Shown: positions 1-8,467 of the stretch, in pieces
Position numbering within the stretch: the first letter of the stretch is position 1
Layout: every line of letters starts with the position of its first letter
Assembly: GCA_016182905.1 (NCBI GenBank)
Contig: JACPFR010000027.1
Span: 1-64,000, forward strand
DNA length: 64,000 nucleotides
Reading direction: 5' to 3'
Source of the DNA: Elusimicrobiota bacterium
GTDB taxonomy: Bacteria; Elusimicrobiota; Elusimicrobia; UBA1565; UBA9628
Notes under the pieces: model-generated
Database searches by the model: none
Seen by the model: the letters and a program-made list of their open reading frames with translations, nothing else
What the model was told of the DNA's origin: nothing
Program-made: the position numbers and the translations under genes

Positions 1-2147
1 AAAGTCTTCTCGGAGATGGCCAGCTGCTCCTTGGTCAACAGCGTCGACGCGTCGACCGTCTTCTTCTGGTTGAGCAGCGACTCGGCCATGACGTCGTTGA
101 GCGGGTCGCTGTCGGAGAGGATCGCGGTCACCGAGCGGTCGAGCTCGGCGGACTGCGCCTCCTGCTTCTCGATCTGCAGGCGGAGCTTCTCGACGAGCGT
201 CGAGGCCTCCTGCACCTTGCGGTTGTACACCGGCTTCTGGGCGTTGAGCTGGTCGATGATGCGCTGCGCCATCACCTCGGGCGTCTCCAGCTTCTTGACG
301 CCGAGGCCGAAGATGCCGAGCGCGGCGTTCCAGGCCCGGGCCAGCAGGTTGCGGAACGGCGCGGAGACCGCGGCGATCACCGCGATCACGGCCGCGCCGA
401 TGCCGAGCTCGAGGAGCAGGCCGCCAGCGGCGGGCTTGTCGTCGTTGCTCGCGGGCTTGTCCTTCTTGAAGATCGTCTTGAAGCCGAGGTCGAGGACGCT
501 CGCGACGAGCGCCGAGACGCCGAGGGTGATCGCGATCGCGGGAGAGGCGAGCGCGAAGCCGGCGTAGCCGGCGAGGCCGACGAGCGCGACGCCCACGCCG
601 GCGCCGATGACGCCGCCGAGGATGGCGATGCCCGCGGTCTTGGCGCCCGAGGTCTTCATGACCTTCTCGGCGAACACGCCGCCGGCGACGGCGCCGATGG
701 AGCCCATCGGGATCACGAGGCCCGAGACGGCGGAGGCCGCGAGGATCATGGCGATCCAGCCCGTGTTCAGGCCGGCCCACACGCCGATGACGACGTTGAC
801 GGCGATGCCGACGGCCTTGAGCGTGCTGACGACGCCGCCGCCCGCCGCGCCCTTGTCCTTCTGAGCCTGCTCGATGGCCGCCTTGCGGCGCGCGAGCTCG
901 TCCTTGATCTCCTGCGACTTGAGGGAATCCTTGGCCTTCTTGAGGATCTGGTCGGGGTTCGACTCCACGGAGTCGACGGTGCCCTTGGCGTCGGCCACCT
1001 TGTCGTTGACCGCGTCCTCGAACTTGTCCATGTTGTCCTTGAGGTCCCCGACCTGGAAGCCGCCCTTGAGCTCGGCGATCTGCTTCTGGATGTCGGCGGC
1101 GGCGGACTTGGTGAGGCCGGCCTGGATCTTGGCGATGGTCTCCTCGCGCTCGGAGAAGAAGCGGGCGCGCTCGTCCTTGATGGACACGAGCGTCGCCTCG
1201 GCGAGGACGATCTGCTCTTGGCTGGCGGCGATTGACGCCGCCAGGGTCTTCTGCTGGTTGATCATCCCCGAGGCCATGATGTCGTTGGCCGGGTCGGAGT
1301 CGGAGAGGAGCGCGGTGATGCCCTGCTCGAGCTCGGCGACCTTCTTGGTCTCGCCTTCGACCTGGAGCTTGAGCTTTTCGACCAAGGTCGAGGCTTCCTG
1401 CACCTTGCGGTTGTAGACGGGCTTGGCGGCGTTGAGCTGGTCGATGATGCGCTGCGCCATGACCTCGGGCGTCTCCAGCTTCTTGACGCCGATGCCGAGC
1501 ATGCCGAGGACGGCGTTCCAGGCGCGCTTGACGAGGCTCACGATCGCGAGCTCGCCGGCGGCGCGGCCCTTCGCGAGGGCGGCGTTCCGGATGGACGCGG
1601 GCGACTTGGCGGAGACGGCCTCGGCGCGGGAGAGGCCGGTTCGATTCGCCAGAGGCGAATCGCTCGCGGCGGACCGGCCGAGGACCTCGAGGGACTCGGA
1701 GCCGGCGGCGAGGGAGTTCTCGAACAGGGCGTTCAAGGCGGCGCCCTTCTCGGCGACTCCGACCTTGGCGTCGCGGGACTCGATCACGGACAGCGGCGAG
1801 CCCTTGGGCGTCGCGGGGACGGACTTCGCGGCGGCGGACAGCGGCCGGTCGGCGAGGGAGGCGGGGACGGGCGCCAGCGAGACGGGGGAGGCGATGGCGG
1901 GCAGGACCGGCGCCGGGGCGAGCGTCAGGCTCGGGGAGAGGAGGGCGGCGGGGGTGAGGGACGGCGTGTTAAAGGAAGAAGCGCCGGGGACGGGGCTGTT
2001 GAGCCCGGTTCCGATCGCCGGGGTCACGCTCACGCCGGTGACGGGGCCGCGCGTGAGCGTCTGCGCCGCCGCGTCCAAGGTGAGGTGTCCGGGTCCGGCC
2101 ACGAGGACGGCGGCCGACACGATCGAGGCGAGTGACTTCTTGAACAT
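1..2147 (-). CDS. Exported membrane protein with two PspA/IM30-like coiled-coil units (3' end outside window)
   Basis: Read on the minus strand from ATG at 2147, with GGAGG 9 nt upstream; the frame stays open to base 1, so the C-terminus is missing. Residues 1-30 are a signal peptide ending near AAAQ, followed by a Pro/Ala/Ser-rich linker to about residue 110. A helical unit (about residues 205-345) begins RAWNAVLGMLGIGVKKLETP and continues PEVMAQRIIDQLNA, a pattern like the start of PspA/IM30 proteins (membrane-stress ESCRT-III-like family). A Gly/Ala/Val-rich stretch of several probable membrane helices follows (about bases 900-330). Then the unit repeats almost word for word (about bases 345-1). 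The DNA of 203-341 and 1391-1531 is nearly identical, showing a recent internal duplication or conversion. Role in envelope or membrane maintenance is inferred; the PspA link rests on pattern only. Confidence 0.75.
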   Translation of the reverse strand, partial: MFKKSLASIVSAAVLVAGPGHLTLDAAAQTLTRGPVTGVSVTPAIGTGLNSPVPGASSFNTPSLTPAALLSPSLTLAPAPVLPAIASPVSLAPVPASLADRPLSAAAKSVPATPKGSPLSVIESRDAKVGVAEKGAALNALFENSLAAGSESLEVLGRSAASDSPLANRTGLSRAEAVSAKSPASIRNAALAKGRAAGELAIVSLVKRAWNAVLGMLGIGVKKLETPEVMAQRIIDQLNAAKPVYNRKVQEASTLVEKLKLQVEGETKKVAELEQGITALLSDSDPANDIMASGMINQQKTLAASIAASQEQIVLAEATLVSIKDERARFFSEREETIAKIQAGLTKSAAADIQKQIAELKGGFQVGDLKDNMDKFEDAVNDKVADAKGTVDSVESNPDQILKKAKDSLKSQEIKDELARRKAAIEQAQKDKGAAGGGVVSTLKAVGIAVNVVIGVWAGLNTGWIAMILAASAVSGLVIPMGSIGAVAGGVFAEKVMKTSGAKTAGIAILGGVIGAGVGVALVGLAGYAGFALASPAIAITLGVSALVASVLDLGFKTIFKKDKPASNDDKPAAGGLLLELGIGAAVIAVIAAVSAPFRNLLARAWNAALGIFGLGVKKLETPEVMAQRIIDQLNAQKPVYNRKVQEASTLVEKLRLQIEKQEAQSAELDRSVTAILSDSDPLNDVMAESLLNQKKTVDASTLLTKEQLAISEKT
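203..341 (-). repeat. Direct repeat copy 1 (PspA-like unit)
   Basis: Partner of 1391-1531. Long blocks such as GCGTTGAGCTGGTCGATGAT are identical between the copies. Both encode the start of the coiled-coil unit in the same reading frame, so this is an intragenic domain duplication and not a mobile repeat. Confidence 0.8.
1391..1531 (-). repeat. Direct repeat copy 2 (PspA-like unit)
   Basis: Partner of 203-341, same gene and frame; differences are scattered single bases plus a few codons. Confidence 0.8.
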
Positions 2148-2245
2148 CAGGGTGATCCTCCGGGAATCGGTTTCGGGGCTTATTCTACTGCGTACCGTCT
2201 TTTTCGGCATGAGACTCTAGGTGTCATTTCAGGAATCTAATAGGC

Positions 2246-3688
2246 CTAGGAAATCTGGGACCCTGGCGCCGGCGCTCTGGGTCCTGCGGCCAGGCGCGCG
2301 GCGACCTCGTGGGCGTGCAGATGGCCGACGACGACGTGCGCGGTCTTGGCGCCCGTCGCGGCGGCGTGCGCGGCGGCGGCGTCGGCGATGGCGCGCGAGC
2401 GGACGGAGAAGGCGTCCTCCGAGGCTCCGAGGGGCTGGGGGAGCTCCAGGCCCCGCAGGACCTCGAGATCGGGCTTGGCGACGAAGAAATGGCGCGCCTC
2501 GTCGGCGTACTGGTCGGCGATGTCCTCGAGGCCCTCGGCGCGGGCGCCCGCGGCCAGCATGCGGCGCTTCCAGGCCATCAGGGGCAGGCCGCCCGAGAGT
2601 ATGAGCCAGGCGAGCCCGCCGGACAGCGGCAGGAGGATCCAAGCGAACGGCGACGCGGGCGAGACGATCACCCATGCCAGGGCGGCGAGGGTCGAGCCGG
2701 GAGCGACGGCCCAGTCGATGGCGCGCTTCAGAAGGAGGGCCGCGCGCGTCAAGCCCGGGGCGGCGGGGACCACCTTCGCGGGAGCGCCGGAGGCGGAGGC
2801 GTGGTCGAGCGTCTCGAGGCCTGCCTTGTACCCGTAATAAGCGGGAAGGTTCTGCTCGGAGTAGACGGCGTGGCCGGCGGCCAAGGCGCGTCGGACCGTG
2901 GACAGCACGGCCCCGCGGCGGGGCGCGCCGTACTTCCCGTGGGCGACGCCGTGCACGAAAAAGACGGTCCCGTCGCGCTCCACGGTCAGAGCCGGGACGG
3001 AGAAGGTCTTGTCCACGGCGAACGGCGAGGGGAGGGAGGAGGAGGTCTTGCGCCAGAGGCGGGTCAATAAGAAGCGGAACTCGGCTTCTTGAGAAACGGC
3101 GAGGGAGGATTCCTTGGAGCCGAGGACGCCCAGCGAGGAAAGGCGGGCCGCGGCGTCGGAGGGGGACTGAGAGAGGGAGAGGGCTTGGGCGAGCGCCGCC
3201 GCGTCCACGCCGCGGGCGGCGGCGCGGGAAAGCACCTCGCGCGAGGCGGGGAAGGAGCCGTCGAAGAGGGCGTCCAGCTCGAGAGACGGAGTCTCAGCGG
3301 GGGCCGATGCGGGAGCGGCTTGGCGTGAGGACTTCCATTCAGCGACGGATTTCGCCGCTTCGCGGCGGACGTCGTCGGCTTTGGCGGCGGACGGTTTGAT
3401 CGAAACGGATAACGACGACGGCAACGGAGTTTGAACGGCGATGGAGGGGCGCGGCAGGACAGGCAAAACAACGGAATTCGGCGTGGGGGAAACGGCGGGC
3501 GATAAAGAAGGCGACAACGACAAAGACGTCAACGGCAACGGCGTGGAGGACTCGTTCAGACGGTCCATTCCGACGACCGGTACCGCGCCGATCGACGGGG
3601 GCTTAACGGCTATTCCGACTCGTACCTGCGCCGCGGCTGGCGCCGCGGCGGACGTCAATAGAACGGCGACGGCGAGGAACTTCCTCAC
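2246..3688 (-). CDS. Exported TraB/GumN-like membrane protein
   Basis: 480 residues. GTG at 3688 is chosen because it overlaps the stop of the upstream gene as GTGA (translational coupling); TTG at 3691 is one codon earlier. Signal peptide with cleavage after AAAQ, then a Pro/Ser-rich linker to about residue 100. The C-terminal half has VFFVHGVAHG (about 230), a following YSEQNLP, two probable membrane helices (about 320-370), and near the end AHVVVGHLHAHEVAARL. A GxxH turn, an acidic residue after it, and a late hydrophobic-GHxH block recall the TraB/PrgY/GumN fold (putative metal-dependent proteases or pheromone-control proteins). That is a motif-level guess and function is unknown. Downstream member of a pair with the giant coiled-coil gene. 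Confidence 0.75.
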   Translation of the reverse strand: MRKFLAVAVLLTSAAAPAAAQVRVGIAVKPPSIGAVPVVGMDRLNESSTPLPLTSLSLSPSLSPAVSPTPNSVVLPVLPRPSIAVQTPLPSSLSVSIKPSAAKADDVRREAAKSVAEWKSSRQAAPASAPAETPSLELDALFDGSFPASREVLSRAAARGVDAAALAQALSLSQSPSDAAARLSSLGVLGSKESSLAVSQEAEFRFLLTRLWRKTSSSLPSPFAVDKTFSVPALTVERDGTVFFVHGVAHGKYGAPRRGAVLSTVRRALAAGHAVYSEQNLPAYYGYKAGLETLDHASASGAPAKVVPAAPGLTRAALLLKRAIDWAVAPGSTLAALAWVIVSPASPFAWILLPLSGGLAWLILSGGLPLMAWKRRMLAAGARAEGLEDIADQYADEARHFFVAKPDLEVLRGLELPQPLGASEDAFSVRSRAIADAAAAHAAATGAKTAHVVVGHLHAHEVAARLAAGPRAPAPGSQIS

Positions 3689-6600
3689 CAACTGGAGGAG
3701 CCGCCGCCTGAGCTTGAACCGCCCCAGCTGGAGCCGCCGCCGCTTGAGCCGCTCGAGGAGCGACGGCTATCCTCTTCGCTTCGGCGACGGCGATCATCCT
3801 CTTCTTGCTGGCGCCTGCGCCGCTCTTCTTCCTGGCGGCGGCGCTCTTCTTCTTCCTCGCGCCTGCGGCGAGAGACTTCGGCCTCGGCGGTTTGGATCGC
3901 TGAAATCGCCGCGCTGCGCGCGGCTTCGGCGTAACGGATAGCCCCGTCATAATCGCCGCTGTTGAGGGCGGACTTGGCGGAGTTCAGCGAACCGGAGCCG
4001 GGGGAGCCGGGAACGGAAACCCCATAGGAACCGGTCCAGTTCGTGGCCTCGCGGACCTTGTGCGCGGCGTTCGAGATGACTTCGGTCGCGCGGGCGGCGG
4101 CGGCGATCTCGCCCTTCAGCGAAGCCGCGACGTGCGCCGCCTGGGCCGTGATGCGGTCGGCTTCCGCGTCGACCTTCGGCCACTCGCCGTGCTCGACCCG
4201 GGAGGCGGCCAAGGCGGACTCGTACGCGGAGCGGAGATTGGCGAGCTCCCTCAACGCGCTCGTGATCGCGGGGCTGTCGGCGACGCCGTCGCCCTGGGCT
4301 TCCTGGGCCAGCCGGGCGGCGGAGCCGAGTTGGGCGTCGGCGGCCTTCAGGCTGCGCACGACTTCCGCGTACGCGTCGCGGTCGTTGTTGAGCCTGACCC
4401 AGAGCTGGTCGAGCCCGGCGGAGACCGCGGCGATGGCGGCCGCGACCTTGAACGGGTCGCCCTTCTTCATATCGCTGGCGCTCCGCGCCTCGCCGAGGGA
4501 CTTGACGGAGTCGGCGTAGGCCGCCATCGTCGGGCGCATCGTGCGCTTGTCGTCGGGGATCTCGGTCTTCCAGGAGCGGACCTTGGCCTCGAGCTTCTCG
4601 AGGAAGGCGCCGTTGTCGACGACGGCCTTGTCGAGGCGCGCCCGCTTCTCGGCGATCTCGTCGAGCCGGCTCTGCGCGATCGACTCGTGCGCCATCGCCT
4701 GGTCGAGCAAAGACGCCGCCTCGAGGAGCTTGGCCTCGCGGAACTGCCGCACGGCCTTCTCGCGCTTGGCCTTGGCCGCGTCGATCGCGACCTGGGCCTC
4801 GTCGACGTTGTCGTCGATCGTGCCGTTGGAGTTCGGGTGGGAGACGTCGCCCGCGGCGAGGCCGAGGGTGGAGGCGGCGAAGTCGCGCTTGATCGTCTTG
4901 AGGACCTCGGCCCTCTCGGGGAGCAGGGCGTCGAGACGCTGGGCCTCGGCGATGCGGCCGGCGACGTCGCCGTCCTGCTCCTTCAACGACTGAAGAGACG
5001 CGGAGACGATGGCGTCGGCCTGGGCGACGAGGTCCGCGCCGAGCTTCTGCGACGCCTCGGCTTCGGCGAGCTTGCCTTCGCCGAGCTTGGCGGAGGCCTC
5101 GTCGAGCGCCACGGCGGCGGCGGTCAGGCGCTCGGTCGGGTCGTTCTTGGCCTCGCGCAGCATGACGTCCGCCTCGAGGCCGAGGCGGGAGGCGGCCTGG
5201 GAGCGCGCGGCCTCGACGGCCGCGGCCGACTTCACGGCCTCGGCGCGCGACGCGGCGATCCGGCTCAGGCCGTTCTTGGCCTTGGCCAGGCTCGCCGCGC
5301 GCTCCGCGTACGCGGCCTGGAGGGAAGCGAGGCCCTTGGCCCCGTCGCTCTGGGCGAGGGAGGAGGCGAGCTTGGAGGCCCGCGCGTCGAGCGCCGCGCG
5401 GTCGTCGGCGATCCACTTGGTTCCGACGGAAGCCGCGGTCAGCGCCGCGACGATGGGGTCCGTCACGGCGAGCTCGTCCCGGTACATCGACAGCGCCAGC
5501 TCGGCGAGCGACTTTGAATCCGCGGCCATGCGCCCGGCCAGCGCGCCTTGCCCCTTCATCGCGCCGATAGGGTTCTTCGCGGCCTTGCCGCGCGCGGCGG
5601 CCAAGGTCTCCTTCGCCTGGGGGAGGATGGAGGCGGCCAGCTCCGGGAGTCTGAAGAAGGCGCCGGAGGCGGCTTCGGCGGCCTTCTTCGCGGCGGCGGC
5701 GATCGCGGCCTCGGTGGCGTCGAACGCCGCGCCGTAGCCGGTGGACGCCTTCTCGATCTCGTCGAGAGCCGCGACGGCTGATCTCGACGTCGCGTTGAAC
5801 TTGGCCATCACGCTCTCGAAGTTCTCGGAGACGGGGGCGTAGTCCTTCGCCTCGCCGTACAGGTCGCCGCGCCAATCGCTCTTCTTCTCGAACAGCGCGT
5901 CGAAGCCGTCCTCGGGCTTGAAGGTCAGCGGCTCGGCGGCGAGCATGGCCTCGGCCTTCAGGTAGCGCGAGGGCCAGAGCTGGTTGACGATCCAGCCGAG
6001 CGTCATCGCCTTGGGGCGGACGAGCGCGGTCGCCCGGTCGTGGATGTTGCGCGCCATCGCGAGGTACAGCTTCGCGCGGCCCGCGTCCTGGCGGACCTTC
6101 GCCGCGGCGGCGTCGGTCTCGTCCTCCCAGCCGCGGGACTTCTCTCCGGAGATCGGCCCGACGTACACGTCCATGCGCTTGTCGAGCTCGTCGATGACGG
6201 CGTCGAGCTTGGTCTCCAGGATTGCGTCCCACTTCGTGAGCTCGGCCTCGGCCTTGCCGCGGGCCTTGCGGGCGCGCCAGTTGAGGAAGGCGCTCGTGCC
6301 GGCCGTGCCGAGCCCGAGCAGGATCCAGAAGATCATCGCCAGCATCGCGTTGCGGCTCGCGTCGGCGTCGGCGTCGGCGATCGAGCGCTCCGCGTTGGCG
6401 AGCGCCGACTTCGCGCTCTGCAGCTGGGAGGACCAGGTCGAGGCGCCGAGGTCGCGCGCCTCCCGGGCCTCGCGCAGGGACTGCTTCGCGGTCACGAGGT
6501 CGGTCGACGCGGAGCCGGCGCGCTCGCGGGACTCGAGCTGCGAGAGCACGGCCTCGGAGGCGGCGATCTGGTCGGCGCCGGCGGCGTGCTCGTTGAGGGC

Positions 6601-8289
6601 GGCCTGCACGCGGCGGGCCTCGGCGGCGACGGCGTCGGCGGCGGACTTGGCCCCGGACGGGTTGGCGGCCAGCGCGGACTCGGCGGAAGCGAGCTTCTCG
6701 CGCATCGCGCGCAGATCGGGGCGGGCCAGGTCGCCGGTCGCCTTGGGGTGGGCCTTCAGGAACGAGCCGGAGGCGCGCTCGAGAGCGTCCACCTCGCCGC
6801 GGACGGAGGCGATCAGGGACTTGCCCGCGTCGTAGTTCGACTGGTAGCTCGCCATCGAGGAGGACGCGTTCTGGGCGGCGGAGGACACCGCGCCCGCGAG
6901 GCGGGCGGCCTCGGCGTTGGACTTGGAGGCCAGGGCCTTCTCGGCGGCGGCGAGCTGGAGGCGCAGGGCGCCGAGGTCCGCGGCGCCGACGGTCGCGGCG
7001 GCGGACGGGTGCGAGCGGGTGAAGGCGGCGCGGGCCTTGGCGAGCTCCTCGAGGGAGGACTTCGCCGAGGCGACCGAGGACTTGGCGCTCTGGGAGGCGG
7101 AGGCGACGGCGGACTGGAGCTGGGAATCGACGTTCGTGACCGTCTCCTTCGCGGCGCCCATGATGTCGCCTCCGGCGCGCAGGCGGGCCTTCGCCCACTG
7201 GTCGAGGTTGCCGGGGAACTCGCGCTCGCCGTCGAGGCCGTTGACGCGCTGGGCCTCGGAGTTGCGCAGGAACAGCTTGCGCTGCTCCATGGTGATGACC
7301 AGGATCGAGCCGTCCTGGAGGCCGCTCGCCTCGTCGATCTGGGAGGAGAAGCCGTTCTTCTTGTAGATGCCCTGGCCGGCGCCGTACTCGACGGCGTCGT
7401 TGTCGTAGTGCGTGCGGCCCTCGGCGTCGCGGTAGGTCATGCCCGCGTTGCTCTGGATGATGATCACGGTCCAGTGCTTGTCGGCGAGCCACGAGGCGAG
7501 CTGGCGTTGGGAGCCGGCGTCGAGACCGGGGTTGCCGATGACGATGACCTTCGTCGCCGGCGTCCATTTCGCGATCGCGTCGTTGATGTCGGCGGCCTGC
7601 ACGACCTGGGCGTGCTGCTGCGCGCCGAGCTGGGCCATCATCGTCGCGGCGGGGACGTTCGGAAGGGCGGCGGAGTGCTGGGCGATCGCGGGGCCGGCGA
7701 CGGACATCGTCAAGGTGACGGCCATCATCGCGGTGACGGTGGCCCGCTTCAGGGCGTTCCACACCCGCTTCGGGGCGGCCGGGGCGGCGACGGCCTCGGG
7801 CGCGCGGCTCCCGAGGGCGGCGAACTCGGCGGCGACGGTCTTGAGGGACGCGGCGGCCTTGGCGGAGGCCTGGGCCTCGACGGACAAGGTCTTGACGGCG
7901 GTCTCGAGGCGGACGACGGCGGCCTCGCCGAGCGACTTGACGGCCTCGGCGCGGACGGCGGGCGTCACCGGCGCGGCGATGAGGGCGCGGGCGTAGACGG
8001 CGGCGGGGGAGACGTCGGCGGCCAAGGTCCTCAGGGTCTCGGGACGGACGGCGGCGGCCTCGATGGCCGTCACGACGGGGGCGACCGACGGGCTGAGCGC
8101 TCCAGTCAGGCCGGCGGACGCGGCGGGAAGGGCGGGGAGAGCGTTGACGGAGGGACCGGCGTTGATGCCCGCCGTCCCGACCGGGGCGGTCCCGGCGCGT
8201 CCGGCGGCGGCGCCTTCCTGCATCTGGGCGGTCGCGGGGCCGGCGGCGAGGAAGAGAGCGATATAAAGGGAAAGAGCGTGTTTGATCAT
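3685..8289 (-). CDS. Giant exported coiled-coil protein with TPM-like domain and Ser/Gly/Trp tail
   Basis: 1534 residues. Start ATG 8289 follows a TATACT box by 7 nt with no Shine-Dalgarno. Signal peptide ends PATAQ, then an Ala/Pro linker. A second signal-peptide-like stretch (about 175-205, ending GPAIAQ) follows, as if a leader had been added to a gene that already had one. Residues about 230-370 (TKVIVIGNPGLDAG, WTVIIIQSNAG) resemble a TPM domain. Next come coiled coil, one membrane helix (MLAMIFWILLGLGTAGTSAF, about 655-677), some 800 residues of Ala/Lys/Glu coiled coil, an Arg/Glu-rich segment, and a tail of SSGGGSSW type. TPM proteins such as YgcG usually end in a similar Gly/Ser-Trp tail, which supports the family guess. 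The role is unknown; probably an envelope structural protein. Confidence 0.8.
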   Translation of the reverse strand: MIKHALSLYIALFLAAGPATAQMQEGAAAGRAGTAPVGTAGINAGPSVNALPALPAASAGLTGALSPSVAPVVTAIEAAAVRPETLRTLAADVSPAAVYARALIAAPVTPAVRAEAVKSLGEAAVVRLETAVKTLSVEAQASAKAAASLKTVAAEFAALGSRAPEAVAAPAAPKRVWNALKRATVTAMMAVTLTMSVAGPAIAQHSAALPNVPAATMMAQLGAQQHAQVVQAADINDAIAKWTPATKVIVIGNPGLDAGSQRQLASWLADKHWTVIIIQSNAGMTYRDAEGRTHYDNDAVEYGAGQGIYKKNGFSSQIDEASGLQDGSILVITMEQRKLFLRNSEAQRVNGLDGEREFPGNLDQWAKARLRAGGDIMGAAKETVTNVDSQLQSAVASASQSAKSSVASAKSSLEELAKARAAFTRSHPSAAATVGAADLGALRLQLAAAEKALASKSNAEAARLAGAVSSAAQNASSSMASYQSNYDAGKSLIASVRGEVDALERASGSFLKAHPKATGDLARPDLRAMREKLASAESALAANPSGAKSAADAVAAEARRVQAALNEHAAGADQIAASEAVLSQLESRERAGSASTDLVTAKQSLREAREARDLGASTWSSQLQSAKSALANAERSIADADADASRNAMLAMIFWILLGLGTAGTSAFLNWRARKARGKAEAELTKWDAILETKLDAVIDELDKRMDVYVGPISGEKSRGWEDETDAAAAKVRQDAGRAKLYLAMARNIHDRATALVRPKAMTLGWIVNQLWPSRYLKAEAMLAAEPLTFKPEDGFDALFEKKSDWRGDLYGEAKDYAPVSENFESVMAKFNATSRSAVAALDEIEKASTGYGAAFDATEAAIAAAAKKAAEAASGAFFRLPELAASILPQAKETLAAARGKAAKNPIGAMKGQGALAGRMAADSKSLAELALSMYRDELAVTDPIVAALTAASVGTKWIADDRAALDARASKLASSLAQSDGAKGLASLQAAYAERAASLAKAKNGLSRIAASRAEAVKSAAAVEAARSQAASRLGLEADVMLREAKNDPTERLTAAAVALDEASAKLGEGKLAEAEASQKLGADLVAQADAIVSASLQSLKEQDGDVAGRIAEAQRLDALLPERAEVLKTIKRDFAASTLGLAAGDVSHPNSNGTIDDNVDEAQVAIDAAKAKREKAVRQFREAKLLEAASLLDQAMAHESIAQSRLDEIAEKRARLDKAVVDNGAFLEKLEAKVRSWKTEIPDDKRTMRPTMAAYADSVKSLGEARSASDMKKGDPFKVAAAIAAVSAGLDQLWVRLNNDRDAYAEVVRSLKAADAQLGSAARLAQEAQGDGVADSPAITSALRELANLRSAYESALAASRVEHGEWPKVDAEADRITAQAAHVAASLKGEIAAAARATEVISNAAHKVREATNWTGSYGVSVPGSPGSGSLNSAKSALNSGDYDGAIRYAEAARSAAISAIQTAEAEVSRRRREEEEERRRQEEERRRRQQEEDDRRRRSEEDSRRSSSGSSGGGSSWGGSSSGGGSSSW

Positions 8290-8296
8290 AGCTCGA

Positions 8297-8302
8297 AGTA
8301 TA
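8297..8302 (-). promoter_or_regulatory. -10 box TATACT, leaderless start of the TPM-like gene
   Basis: TATACT, then 7 nt, then ATG at 8289; no purine-rich ribosome site between them. The 8290-8467 region is a divergent promoter shared with the aminopeptidase gene. Confidence 0.55.
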
Positions 8303-8454
8303 ACCGCAAGAGGGGGTCGAGCGGATGAGCCCTCGGGGCCCAAAAGCCTCAGGTAAGGGGACTAGGAATTATTGGGACTTTGAACTCATCTCTTGGGCCG
8401 AAAGTCTAAGCCTCGCGGGCCCCTAGGTCCCATATGAGCGTTGAAATCATTCGA

Positions 8455-8460
8455 TAAAAT
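8455..8460 (+). promoter_or_regulatory. -10 box TAAAAT, leaderless start of the aminopeptidase
   Basis: TAAAAT, then AGGACGC (7 nt), then ATG 8468. The spacing puts the transcription start at or next to the A of the ATG. Confidence 0.6.
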
Positions 8461-8467
8461 AGGACGC

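Noticed and set aside
4060-8328. Long plus-strand frames opposite the giant coiled-coil gene (for example 4060-5517 and 6040-8328)
   Set aside because: They are antisense to a clear signal-peptide/coiled-coil gene; their products are Gly/Arg/Asp-rich low-complexity, the usual by-product of high GC third positions.
8441-8467. Upstream TTG start for the aminopeptidase
   Set aside because: It would place nine residues before the signal peptide and overlap the -10 box; ATG 8468 fits the promoter spacing.
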